The notes under the pieces: generated by a model | What the model was told of the DNA's origin: nothing | What the model saw: only the letters and a program-made list of their open reading frames with translations | Databases searched by the model: none | DNA from: Massilia sp. MS-15 | Lineage (GTDB): Bacteria; Pseudomonadota; Gammaproteobacteria; Burkholderiales; Burkholderiaceae_D | Direction of reading: 5' to 3' | NCBI RefSeq assembly: GCF_020176695.1 | Contig: NZ_JAIWIA010000042.1 | Coordinates: 1-64,000, forward strand | Length of the DNA: 64,000 bases | Position numbers and translations under genes: made by a program | Shown: in pieces, positions 28,939 to 37,721 of the stretch | Numbering within the stretch: position 1 is the first letter of the stretch | Layout of the letters: the number at the start of each line of letters is the position of its first letter

Positions 28939-30555
28939 ATGATCGTCAGGCAGCACGTCCGCAAGACCTTCCGCGCCCGCCTATGGGCTGGCGCCATCCT
29001 GTTGTCCGTGATCCACGCATGCGCGGCTGGCACCGTGCAGCCTCCGGCGCAAGTGCCGGGTACGCGCGCCGGCGCGGATACCGGCATCGATGCACGCCAG
29101 CTCAGCGCGCGCCTGTATGTGGCCGGTCCTGCGCTGCTCTGGCTGGCAGACGGGCCGGAACGGGCGCGCCTTGCCTTGCGCCTGCTGGGCAAGGCCGATG
29201 AGCACGGCCTCGACCCGTCCCCCTACGGCCTGGAGGGGCTGGCGCGCCGGCTCGACACGACGCAGGACCCGGCCGCCCTGGCCGCGCTCGACCGCGACAT
29301 CAGCACCGCCGTGCTGCGCTACCTGGGCGAGCTGCGCTACGGACGCGCGCCATCGCGCTACCGTCCCGGCGGCCTCGCCGCCGGCGCCTTCGATCCCGTC
29401 GCGCACCTGCGCCAGGCGCTGGCCGAGGGCAACCTGGAAGGCGCGGTCGAAGCGGCCGCCCCTTCCATCGCCCTGTACGGGCGCACCAGGGAGATGCTGG
29501 CCCACTACCGCGCGCTGTCGGCGGCCGCCCCAGACTGGGCGGCCCTGCCGCCGCCCGGCGCCGCGCTCCGGCCCGGTGACGACTACGCGGGGGCCGGCCT
29601 GCTGTGCGCCCGCCTGCGCCTGCTGGGCGACCTGGATGGGGCAAGCGGCGCGCCATGCACGGACGCTTACAGCGCCGCGCTGGCCGACGCGCTGCGCCGC
29701 TTCCAGGCGCGCCATGGCTTGGCGCAGGATGGCGTGCTGGGGCCGGCGACGCTGGCCGCGCTGGCGGTGCCGCCGGCACGGCGCGCGGCGCAGCTGGCGC
29801 TGACCCTGGAACGCCTGCGCTGGCTGCCGCCGCTGCCGCGTGGCAGGGTGATCGCCGTCAACGTGCCTACCTATCGCCTGTGGGCCTTCGATCCGGACGC
29901 CGCGCCCGGCGCACCGGTGCTGGAAATGCCGGTGATCGTCGGTACCGCCGCGCGCACCCCGACGCCGCTGTTCATCGGCCAGATGCGCTATCTCGAATTC
30001 AACCCCTACTGGAACGTGCCGCCCAGCATCCAGGCTGGCGAGATCGTTCCGAAGCTGGCCGGGAACCCGGCCTACCTGCGCCAGAACGACATGGAGCTGG
30101 TCGGCGCCGATGGCAAGGTGCTGGCACTGGCGCCGCCGGACGCGCTCGCGCGCCTGCGCAGCGGCGCGGCCCGGGTGCGGCAGCGGCCGGGCCCGCGCAA
30201 CGTGCTGGGCGAAGTCAAGTTCGCGATGCCCAATCCGATGAACATCTACCTGCACTCGACGTCGTCGAAGGAACTGTTCGCGCGCAGCCGCCGCGACCTG
30301 AGCCACGGATGCATCCGGGTCGCGCAGCCGGCCGCGCTGGCGCAGTTCGTGCTGGCCGACGCGCGCCGCTGGGACGAAGCCGCCGTGGCCCAGGCGATGC
30401 AGCCCGGCCCGATGCGCACGGTGACGCTGCCGCGGCCGGTACCGGTCGTGCTGTTCTATGCCACGGCGCTGGTCGACCGCCAAGGGCAGGCCCTGTTCGC
30501 GCAGGACATCTATCGCCAGGATCCTGCGCTGATGGAGGCGCTCGGCCTGCGCTAG
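28939..30555 (+). CDS. YcbB-type L,D-transpeptidase
   Basis: 538-aa exported enzyme that makes 3-3 crosslinks in peptidoglycan or attaches proteins to it. Features in order: N-terminal signal sequence (about residues 1-30), a helical scaffold domain, a peptidoglycan-binding repeat (LRRFQARHGLAQDGVLGPAT, about 250-275) and a YkuD catalytic domain with the histidine in YLHSTSS and the nucleophile in SHGCIRV. The length and order match LdtD of E. coli. The FNR box 85 bp upstream suggests cell-wall remodelling at low oxygen. It is convergent with the phosphofructokinase gene, 10 bp away. Confidence 0.9.
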   Translation: MIVRQHVRKTFRARLWAGAILLSVIHACAAGTVQPPAQVPGTRAGADTGIDARQLSARLYVAGPALLWLADGPERARLALRLLGKADEHGLDPSPYGLEGLARRLDTTQDPAALAALDRDISTAVLRYLGELRYGRAPSRYRPGGLAAGAFDPVAHLRQALAEGNLEGAVEAAAPSIALYGRTREMLAHYRALSAAAPDWAALPPPGAALRPGDDYAGAGLLCARLRLLGDLDGASGAPCTDAYSAALADALRRFQARHGLAQDGVLGPATLAALAVPPARRAAQLALTLERLRWLPPLPRGRVIAVNVPTYRLWAFDPDAAPGAPVLEMPVIVGTAARTPTPLFIGQMRYLEFNPYWNVPPSIQAGEIVPKLAGNPAYLRQNDMELVGADGKVLALAPPDALARLRSGAARVRQRPGPRNVLGEVKFAMPNPMNIYLHSTSSKELFARSRRDLSHGCIRVAQPAALAQFVLADARRWDEAAVAQAMQPGPMRTVTLPRPVPVVLFYATALVDRQGQALFAQDIYRQDPALMEALGLR

Positions 30556-30565
30556 GCGCTTCCGG

Positions 30566-31684
30566 TCAGGCGGCGCCAGCGTCGCCGAAGCAGATCCCCA
30601 GCTCGCGCGCGGCACGCACCGTTTCGCCATCCACCGGCACACGCCTGGTGTGGCCCGCCACCTGTTCCAGCGGCACGGTGCCGATGTCCGGCGCGCCCAG
30701 CGCGACCATCACGCCCGACTGCCCGCCGGCCAGCGTGCGCACCGCGGCCGCGCCGAAGCGCGCCGCCACCACGCGGTCGAAAGCGGACGGGCTGCCGCCG
30801 CGCAGCAGGTGGCCCAGCACGACGCTGCGGCAGTCCTTGCCGGTGGCACGGGCCAGCGCCGCCTCCAGGCGTGCGCCGATGCCGCCCAGGCGCTCGGCAT
30901 GGCCGGCCGCGGCGTCCATCAGCAGTACGCGTTCCGCACCGCTGGGCTGCGCGCCCTCGGCCACCACGACGATGGTGTGGCCATGTCCGGCGGCGTCGCG
31001 CGCCGCGATGGCGCCGGCCACGGCAGCGATGTCGAATGGAATCTCGGGCAGCAGGATCGCATGGGCGCCGCCGGCCATGCCGGCATGCAGCGCGATCCAG
31101 CCGGCGTAGCGTCCCATGACCTCGACCACCATCACGCGGTGCTGGCTGTCGGCGGTGGTGTGCAGCCGGTCGATGCACTCGGTGGCAAAGCCGACCGCGG
31201 TATCGAAGCCGAAGGTCTGGATGGTGCCGTCCAGGTCGTTGTCGATGGTCTTGGGCACGCCCACCACCGGCAGTCCCTTGCGGTGCAGGCAGGCCGCGAT
31301 CTCCATCGAACTGTCGCCGCCCACCATCACCAGGGCCGTGAAGCCATGCTGCCGGAACAGGGCAAGCAGTTCGTCGCTGCGGTCCTGTTCGCGCAAGCCA
31401 CCCTCCTCGGCCGGTACCGGATAGCGCAGCGGGTTGCCGCGGTTGGTGCTGCCGAGCATGGTGCCGCCAAGATGGCCGATGCCGTGTACCGCCTCCGGCA
31501 GCAGCCGCAGCACCGGCTCGCCGATGCAGGTGTGCGGCGCCAGCAGGCCGTTGAAGCCGTCGCGGATGCCGTAGCATTCCCAGCCGAGCCGCGCCGAAGC
31601 GAGGACGACCGCGCGGATCACGGCGTTCAGGCCGGGGGCGTCGCCGCCACCGGTGACGATGGCAATGCGGGTCGTGTTATCCAT
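30566..31684 (-). CDS. Phosphofructokinase, PfkA superfamily, donor uncertain
   Basis: 372-aa sugar-phosphate kinase. GGGDAPGLN at the N terminus, VGGDSS for the phosphate donor, PKTIDND for catalysis, MGRYAGW and LLRGGSP are all clear. The Lys in PKTIDND (Gly in classical ATP enzymes) is typical of pyrophosphate-using or mixed group members. GGDSS is neither the ATP-type GGDGS nor the pyrophosphate-type GGDDS. Fructose-6-phosphate is therefore the likely acceptor, while ATP versus pyrophosphate is open. It is last of the nuclease-SDR-kinase operon behind an FNR box, fitting a glycolytic step raised during fermentation. Confidence 0.88.
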   Translation of the reverse strand: MDNTTRIAIVTGGGDAPGLNAVIRAVVLASARLGWECYGIRDGFNGLLAPHTCIGEPVLRLLPEAVHGIGHLGGTMLGSTNRGNPLRYPVPAEEGGLREQDRSDELLALFRQHGFTALVMVGGDSSMEIAACLHRKGLPVVGVPKTIDNDLDGTIQTFGFDTAVGFATECIDRLHTTADSQHRVMVVEVMGRYAGWIALHAGMAGGAHAILLPEIPFDIAAVAGAIAARDAAGHGHTIVVVAEGAQPSGAERVLLMDAAAGHAERLGGIGARLEAALARATGKDCRSVVLGHLLRGGSPSAFDRVVAARFGAAAVRTLAGGQSGVMVALGAPDIGTVPLEQVAGHTRRVPVDGETVRAARELGICFGDAGAA

Positions 31685-31717
31685 CTGATGGCTCCATCGA
31701 AAACGTGCTAGCGGGGT

Positions 31718-32470
31718 TCATTGTGCGGTATATCCGCCATCCGCGGCGAGCGCGGCCCCGGTAATGAAGCTGGCCGCGTCGGACAGCAGGAAGGCGACGG
31801 CGTGCGCGATCTCCTCGGGGCGGCCGATGCGTCCCAGCGGGTGCAGGCCGGCCAGGGCGGCGCGCTGTCCGGCCTCGAGCGCGCCCAGGATCGGCGTCTC
31901 GACGTAGCCCGGGTGCAGGGAGTTGATCCGGATGCCCTGGGCGGCATAGGCCAGCGCCGCCGACCGAGTCAGGCCGGTCACCCCATGCTTGGCCGCCACA
32001 TAGGCCGGCGCCATCGGGTTGCCCACCAGGCCGAGGATCGAGGACATGTTGACGATCGCTCCCCCCCCGGCGGCGAGGATGGCGGGAATCTGGGCCCGCA
32101 GCGCGTGGGCCACGCCGCCGAGGTTGATGTCGATGACGCGCTGCCAGTCCTCTGCCGGCAGTTCGCCGGCCGGCAGCAGGCGTCCGCCGATACCGGCATT
32201 GTTGACCGCATACGACAGGCCGCCGAAGGCCTGCTCGGCGGCACGCACGGCGGCGACAGCGGCGGCCGGATCGGCCACGTCGCCGACATGGGCGAGCGCG
32301 CGTCCGCCCTCGGCCTCGATCGCCGCCACCAGGCGTGCCAGCGGTTCGGCCTGCAGGTCGGACACCAGCACCGGCAACCCGTTGGCCGCGAGCAGCCTGG
32401 CGCTCGCCTCGCCGATGCCGGATGCGGCCCCGCTGACCAGCACTGCCTTGCCCTTGAATGCATATTTCAT
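31718..32470 (-). CDS. Short-chain dehydrogenase/reductase
   Basis: 250-aa classical SDR with SGAASGIG, a Asp at the end of the second strand (SDLQ, favouring NAD), NNAG, the catalytic serine in MSSILG and YVAAK, and a standard end GAALAADGGYTAQ. The substrate is unknown. It lies 33 bp upstream of the phosphofructokinase and 69 bp downstream of the MBL-fold gene, all on one strand. Confidence 0.88.
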   Translation of the reverse strand: MKYAFKGKAVLVSGAASGIGEASARLLAANGLPVLVSDLQAEPLARLVAAIEAEGGRALAHVGDVADPAAAVAAVRAAEQAFGGLSYAVNNAGIGGRLLPAGELPAEDWQRVIDINLGGVAHALRAQIPAILAAGGGAIVNMSSILGLVGNPMAPAYVAAKHGVTGLTRSAALAYAAQGIRINSLHPGYVETPILGALEAGQRAALAGLHPLGRIGRPEEIAHAVAFLLSDAASFITGAALAADGGYTAQ

Positions 32471-32539
32471 GTCACCTCCGTGCTTGAACGTTCGTGTGAA
32501 GCGGTCTGGAACGGCAGGCAGCGCCGACGGTGCCTGGCT

Positions 32540-33898
32540 TCACAGGGCGACCGTCTGCAGGTGCTCGGGCACCAGGCAGTCCCATCCCAGCTCATGCTTG
32601 ATCCTTGCGCGCAGGGCTTCCGAGGCGGCCGGCTCGCCATGGGTGATGAAGGTGCGGCGCGGCGCACGTCCGAGCGCCGACATCCAGCCCATCAGTTCGT
32701 TGCTGTCCGCGTGTGCCGACAGGTTGTCCACATGGGCAACCTGTGCGCGCACCCTCACCTGCTGGCCATGGATGCGGATCTCGTCGGCGCCGTCGATCAG
32801 CGCCGCGCCGCGCGTGCCGCCAGCCTGGAAACCGGCGAACAAGATAGTGTTGCGGGGGTCTCCGGCGAAGGCTTTCAGGTGGTGCAGCACCCGCCCGCCG
32901 GTCGCCATGCCGCTGGCCGAGATGATCACCTTCGGCGTGTTCCTGGCGTCGAGCTGCTTCGATTCCTCGACGGTGTTGATGATGGTGGCGGCATGGCACA
33001 TGGCCTGGCATGCCGCCGGGTCCAGGCGATGGTCGGCGCGGTGCCTGCCGTAGATGGCCGTGGCGTCGCGCGCCATCGGGCTGTCGAGGAACACCGGCAG
33101 GTAGGCCGGGATGGCGCCGCTGGCCTTCATCTGGTGCATCGCATACATCAGCCCCTGGGCGCGCCCCACCGCGAACGCGGGAATGACCACGACGCCCCCG
33201 CGCGCTGCCGTGTCGCGGATCACGCTCGCCATCGCCAGCAGCGGATCGGCGGGATCGTGCACCCGGTTGCCATAGGTGGATTCGACCACCAGGTAGTCGG
33301 TCGGCGCCAGTGGCGCCGGCGCCACCATGACCGGATCGTTGGCGCGTCCCAGGTCGCCCGAGAAGGTGATGCGGCGGTGGCCATCGTCGAGCGCGACGAT
33401 GGCCGCGCCCAGGATATGGCCGGCGCGGCTGAATACCGCGCCCAGGCCCGGCGCCACCTCGATGCGCCTGTCGAAGCCGACGGTCACGAACTGCCGCAGC
33501 GCCACGCGCGCGTCTTCCTCGGTGTACAGCGGCATGGCCGGCCGGTGCTGGCTGTAGCCGTGGCGGTTGGCGGCGGCGGCGTCTTCTTCCTGCAGGTGTC
33601 CGCTATCCGGCAACAGGATCTTGCACAGGTCGTAGGTCGCCTCGCTGCACAGGATCTTCCCTCGGAAGCCAGTCTTGACCAGCAGCGGCAGATAGCCGCT
33701 ATGGTCGAGGTGGGCGTGGGTCAGCACGACCGCATCGAGGCCGGCCGGGTCGAAGGGCAGGCCGGCCCAGTTGCGCAGGCGGAGCTGCTTGTAGCCCTGG
33801 AACAGTCCGCAGTCGACCAGGATCCTGGCGTGTTCCGTGGTGAGCAAGTATTTCGACCCAGTCACCGTTCCTGTACCGCCAAGAAACTGTATCCGCAT
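32540..33898 (-). CDS. Beta-CASP metallo-beta-lactamase-fold RNase/exonuclease-like protein
   Basis: 452-aa protein with an MBL domain (HAHLDHSG zinc motif near residue 60, FSGDLGR), an inserted beta-CASP domain with the VVESTYGNR and SASGMATGGRVLHHL motifs, and the C-terminal RNA-metabolising segment ending in THGEP. Such proteins resemble the CPSF-73/Ysh1 group of RNA nucleases and are widespread in bacteria, often without known targets. It is the first gene behind an FNR class II promoter. Length and zinc ligands look intact. Confidence 0.88.
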   Translation of the reverse strand: MRIQFLGGTGTVTGSKYLLTTEHARILVDCGLFQGYKQLRLRNWAGLPFDPAGLDAVVLTHAHLDHSGYLPLLVKTGFRGKILCSEATYDLCKILLPDSGHLQEEDAAAANRHGYSQHRPAMPLYTEEDARVALRQFVTVGFDRRIEVAPGLGAVFSRAGHILGAAIVALDDGHRRITFSGDLGRANDPVMVAPAPLAPTDYLVVESTYGNRVHDPADPLLAMASVIRDTAARGGVVVIPAFAVGRAQGLMYAMHQMKASGAIPAYLPVFLDSPMARDATAIYGRHRADHRLDPAACQAMCHAATIINTVEESKQLDARNTPKVIISASGMATGGRVLHHLKAFAGDPRNTILFAGFQAGGTRGAALIDGADEIRIHGQQVRVRAQVAHVDNLSAHADSNELMGWMSALGRAPRRTFITHGEPAASEALRARIKHELGWDCLVPEHLQTVAL

Positions 33899-33976
33899 GG
33901 TTCCACCTTATTGTGATGCGCGGGATCAAAACTAGCGCGCGTGAACGAGTGTAAGCGGGCATGCGCTCGCAAATCT

Positions 33977-33990
33977 TTGACTTACATCAA
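33977..33990 (-). promoter_or_regulatory. FNR box, class II position, for the MBL-SDR-kinase operon
   Basis: TTGACTTACATCAA, identical to the box at 11690. On the minus strand a TACACT hexamer (33953-33948) gives a start near 33941, about 42 bp from the box centre. The ppsA terminator lies just before it, so this is a separate promoter. The box half-sites differ by one base, so orientation rests on the -10 element and on the downstream gene. Confidence 0.83.
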
Positions 33991-34018
33991 TTCTCTCTGG
34001 GCAGTGCGAAACCGGCAC

Positions 34019-34053
34019 AAAAAAAAGCCCGCCGTCTCGCGAGGGCAGGCTTT
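34019..34053 (-). terminator. Intrinsic terminator of ppsA
   Basis: Minus-strand AAAGCCTGCC pairs with GGCGGGCTTT (one T-G wobble) and is followed by a run of eight thymines, 29 bp after the ppsA stop. Confidence 0.88.
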
Positions 34054-34081
34054 CCTGTCAGGGCGTGGTCCTGGAACGCTG

Positions 34082-36532
34082 CTAGCGCGCTGCCAGTTTC
34101 TGCCAGGTCTCGATTACCGAGTCCGGGTTGAGCGACATCGATTCGATGCCCTGCTCCACCAGCCACTGCGCGAAGTCGGGATGGTCCGACGGCCCCTGGC
34201 CGCAGATGCCGATGTACTTGCCCTGGGCGCGGCAGGCCTTGATGGCCAGGCTCAGCATGGCTTTCACGGCAGGGTCGCGCTCGTCGAAGTCCTTGGCCAG
34301 CAGCTCCATGCCGGAGTCGCGGTCTAGGCCCAGGGTCAGCTGGGTCAGGTCGTTCGAGCCGATCGAGAAGCCGTCGAAGTACTGCAGGAACTGCTCGGCC
34401 AGGATCGCGTTGGACGGCACTTCGCACATCATGATGACGCGCAGGCCGTTCTCGCCACGCTTCAGGCCATATTTGGCCAGCAGGTCGATGACCTTCTCGG
34501 CCTGGCCCAGGGTGCGCACGAACGGGATCATCAGCTCGACATTGGTCAGGCCCATGTCTTCGCGCACGCGTTTCATGGCCATGCATTCCATCTCGAAGCT
34601 TTCGGCGAAGTCCTCGGCCAGGTAGCGCGCGGCGCCGCGGAAGCCCAGCATCGGGTTCTCTTCGTCCGGCTCGTAGCGCGAGCCGCCGATCAGCTTCTTG
34701 TACTCGTTCGACTTGAAGTCGGACAGGCGCACGATCACCGGCTTGGGCCAGAAGGCCGCGGCGATGGTCGCCACGCCCTCGGCCAGCTTGTCGACGTAGA
34801 AGGCGCGCGGCGAGGCGTGGCCGCGCGCCACCGATTCCACCGCCTTCTTCAGGTCGTTGTCGATGTTCGGGTACTCGAGGATGGCCTTCGGGTGCACGCC
34901 GATGTTGTTGTTGATGATGAATTCCAGGCGCGCCAGTCCGACGCCGGCGTTCGGCACCGACTGGAAATCGAAGGCCAGCTGCGGGTTGCCGACGTTGAGC
35001 ATGATCTTGGTCGGGATCGGCGGCAGTTCGCCGCGCGCCACTTCGGTGACCTCGGTTTCCAGCAGGCCGTCGTAGATCTTGCCCTCGTCGCCCTCGGCGC
35101 AGGACACCGTGACGAAGGTGCCGTCCTTCAGGGTATCGGTCGCGTCGCCGCAGCCGACCACGGCCGGCACGCCGAGTTCGCGCGCGATGATCGCCGCGTG
35201 GCAGGTACGCCCGCCCCGGTTGGTGACGATGGCCGAGGCGCGCTTCATCACCGGTTCCCAGTTCGGGTCGGTCATGTCGGCCACCAGCACGTCGCCCGGC
35301 TGCACGCGTTCCATCTCGCTCGGGTCGTGGATCACGCGCACCGGACCGGCGCCGATCTTCTGGCCGATCGCACGGCCCGAGGTCAATACGGTGCCGGTGC
35401 CCTTCAGGCTGAAGCGCTGCTGGGCGTCGGTGGCCTTCTGCTGCGACTTCACGGTTTCCGGACGCGCCTGCAGGATGTAGAGCTTGCCGTCGCGGCCGTC
35501 CTTGCCCCACTCGATGTCCATCGGACGGCCGTAGTGGTTCTCGATGATGACGGCGTACTTGGCCAGCTCGACCACTTCGGCGTCGCTCAGCGAATAGCGG
35601 TTGCGCATCTCGATCGGCACATCGACGGTGCGCACCGAACGGCCGGCCTTGGCCTCGTTGCTGAACTCCATCTTGATGAGTTTCGAGCCGATGTTGCGGC
35701 GGATGACCGGCAGCTTGCCCTGAGCAAGCATCGGCTTGTGGACGTAGAACTCGTCCGGGTTGACGGCGCCCTGCACCACCGTCTCGCCCAGGCCGTAGCT
35801 CGAGGTGACGAAGACCACGTCCTTGAAGCCCGATTCGGTATCGATGGTAAACATCACGCCGGCCGCGCCGGTGTCGGAACGCACCATGCGCTGCACGCCG
35901 GCCGACAGCGCCACTTCGGCGTGGGTAAAGCCTTTGTGCACGCGGTAGGAGATCGCGCGGTCGTTGTAGAGCGAGGCGAAGACTTGCTTCATGGCTTCCA
36001 GCACGTTGTCGATGCCGACCACGTTCAGGAAGGTTTCCTGCTGGCCCGCGAACGAGGCGTCGGGCAGGTCTTCGGCGGTGGCCGAGGAACGCACGGCGAA
36101 CGAGACTTCGGTATCGGAGTCGGCCACCAGGCGCTCGTAGAAGGCGCGGATTTCCTGCTCCAGGCGCGGCTGGAACGGCGTATCGACGATCCACTGGCGG
36201 ATCTCGGCGCCGGCCGCGGCCAGCGAGCGCACATCATCCACGTCCAGGCCTTCGAGGCGGGTGGCGATGCGCTGGGCCAGCGAATGTGCTCCTCCCTGGC
36301 CGCCGTCGACACTGTATTCGAGGAAGTCGCGGAAGGCATCGGCCGTGGTGGCAAAGCCGCCCGGCACCCGCACGCCGGCGCCGGCCAGCTGCGAGATCAT
36401 CTCGCCCAGCGACGCGTTCTTGCCGCCGACCGACTCGACGTCGGTCATGCGCAGGTTCTCGAACGAGGCGACGTAGACGCGTGACGCTTGTTGCTCTGGC
36501 TCCTTCAATGCTGCTACAGACAGGTTAGTCAT
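34082..36532 (-). CDS. ppsA: Phosphoenolpyruvate synthase
   Basis: 816-aa enzyme converting pyruvate and ATP to phosphoenolpyruvate, AMP and phosphate in gluconeogenesis. The N-terminal ATP-grasp part begins [11 protein letters not shown]. The phosphorylated histidine lies in GGRTCHAAI (about residue 445). The C-terminal barrel has FCQGQ-like GICGQGPSD. Length is normal. It is divergent from ppsR, its own regulator, across 177 bp. Confidence 0.96.
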   Translation of the reverse strand: MTNLSVAALKEPEQQASRVYVASFENLRMTDVESVGGKNASLGEMISQLAGAGVRVPGGFATTADAFRDFLEYSVDGGQGGAHSLAQRIATRLEGLDVDDVRSLAAAGAEIRQWIVDTPFQPRLEQEIRAFYERLVADSDTEVSFAVRSSATAEDLPDASFAGQQETFLNVVGIDNVLEAMKQVFASLYNDRAISYRVHKGFTHAEVALSAGVQRMVRSDTGAAGVMFTIDTESGFKDVVFVTSSYGLGETVVQGAVNPDEFYVHKPMLAQGKLPVIRRNIGSKLIKMEFSNEAKAGRSVRTVDVPIEMRNRYSLSDAEVVELAKYAVIIENHYGRPMDIEWGKDGRDGKLYILQARPETVKSQQKATDAQQRFSLKGTGTVLTSGRAIGQKIGAGPVRVIHDPSEMERVQPGDVLVADMTDPNWEPVMKRASAIVTNRGGRTCHAAIIARELGVPAVVGCGDATDTLKDGTFVTVSCAEGDEGKIYDGLLETEVTEVARGELPPIPTKIMLNVGNPQLAFDFQSVPNAGVGLARLEFIINNNIGVHPKAILEYPNIDNDLKKAVESVARGHASPRAFYVDKLAEGVATIAAAFWPKPVIVRLSDFKSNEYKKLIGGSRYEPDEENPMLGFRGAARYLAEDFAESFEMECMAMKRVREDMGLTNVELMIPFVRTLGQAEKVIDLLAKYGLKRGENGLRVIMMCEVPSNAILAEQFLQYFDGFSIGSNDLTQLTLGLDRDSGMELLAKDFDERDPAVKAMLSLAIKACRAQGKYIGICGQGPSDHPDFAQWLVEQGIESMSLNPDSVIETWQKLAAR

Positions 36533-36709
36533 GGTAAAACACCCTTACTTGATGATAGAAACCTTTACCGCTCACCATGCAGCACCGGACGGGGTCTTCT
36601 TGTTATTCTGGCCGTCGTGCCGCACAATGCAGATCCGTTGCCCAGCATTCTACCCCGTGAGCCCGCAAGACCGCTGCAACTTTGTCACGCAGGCCCAGCA
36701 TTGGATACC

Positions 36710-37558
36710 ATGACCGCAGAAACGACCGTTCCGACCACCCCTCCCTTGCGCACCGTCTTCTTCGTCTCGGACGGCACCGGCATCACGGCGGAGACCTTCG
36801 GGCACGCGGTGCTGAGCCAGTTCGAGATGCGCTTTCGCCAGATCCGCCTGCCCTTCATCGACTCGATCGAGAAGGCGCACGAGGCGGCGCGGCGCATCAA
36901 CGACAGCTTCGAGCGCGATGGCCAGCGGCCAATCGTGTTCTCGACGCTGGTCAAGCACGACCTGTCCAGCATCATCCGGGCGGCCCGGGGCATGCACATG
37001 GACCTGTTCCAGACCTTCGTCTCGCCCCTGGAGCAGGAATTGGGCGTAAAGTCCACGCACACGATCGGGCGCATCCACAATGCGGTGGACACCGAGGAGT
37101 ACAAGAACCGCATCGAGGCGATCAACTTCTCGCTGGCCCACGACGACGGGCAGTCGCACAAGAACCTGGCCGAGGCCGATGTGATCCTGGTCGGCGTGTC
37201 GCGCTCGGGCAAGACCCCGACCAGCCTGTACCTGGCCATGCAGTACGGGCTGAAGGCGGCCAACTACCCCTTGATTCCGGACGACTTCGAACGCGGCCGC
37301 CTGCCCTCGTCGCTGCCGCCCTTCAAGGCCAAGCTGTTCGGACTGACCATCACGCCCGAGCGCCTGTCGCAGATCCGGAACGAACGCCGCGCCGGCAGCA
37401 AGTACGCCTCCATCGAAAATTGCCGCTATGAAGTGAACGAGGCGGAAGCGATGATGCGGCGCGAAGGGATCCGCTGGCTGTCCTCGACCACCAAGTCCAT
37501 CGAAGAAATCGCCACCACCATCCTGCAGGAAATCAAGCCTGACCGTCGGGAATATTGA
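36710..37558 (+). CDS. ppsR: PEP synthase regulatory protein (kinase/pyrophosphorylase)
   Basis: 282-aa DUF299 protein that inactivates PpsA by ADP-dependent threonine phosphorylation and reactivates it by phosphorolysis. [12 protein letters not shown] marks the N terminus and [11 protein letters not shown] is the P-loop (about residues 158-168). The start at 36710 is used; the 74-residue extension to 36488 overlaps the ppsA start and is unlike the family. It stands divergent from its target gene, the usual arrangement in betaproteobacteria. Confidence 0.94.
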   Translation: MTAETTVPTTPPLRTVFFVSDGTGITAETFGHAVLSQFEMRFRQIRLPFIDSIEKAHEAARRINDSFERDGQRPIVFSTLVKHDLSSIIRAARGMHMDLFQTFVSPLEQELGVKSTHTIGRIHNAVDTEEYKNRIEAINFSLAHDDGQSHKNLAEADVILVGVSRSGKTPTSLYLAMQYGLKAANYPLIPDDFERGRLPSSLPPFKAKLFGLTITPERLSQIRNERRAGSKYASIENCRYEVNEAEAMMRREGIRWLSSTTKSIEEIATTILQEIKPDRREY

Positions 37559-37559
37559 A

Positions 37560-37622
37560 TGGGGTCAGAGTCGAATTATCGGGAAACTTTCGAACATTTC
37601 CGATTAATTTAACTCCGCCCCC
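37560..37622. repeat. REP-like palindromic element, left copy, degenerate right arm
   Basis: Begins TGGGGTCAGAGTCGAATT one base after the ppsR stop, contains an inner inverted repeat (TCGGGAAA with TTTCCGA) and ends in a decayed arm, AACTCCGCCCCC. It shares its outer arm and overall plan with the neighbouring copy. Confidence 0.75.
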
Positions 37623-37657
37623 ATTTCTTTTGATGTGGCGACGAAGGGAAACCCCGT

Positions 37658-37719
37658 AGGGTCAGAGTCCAATTTCAAGGCAACTTCCAAAAGTTGTCAA
37701 ACAATTCGACTCTGACCCC
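37658..37719. repeat. REP-like palindromic element, right copy
   Basis: AGGGTCAGAGTC at the left and GACTCTGACCCC at the right form the outer arms. Inside, GCAACTT and AAGTTGT make a second stem. The whole 62-bp unit can fold as a long hairpin between the convergent ppsR and EAL genes and may act as a bidirectional transcription or mRNA-end structure. The arms resemble repeats common in Oxalobacteraceae genomes. Confidence 0.82.
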
Positions 37720-37721
37720 AC

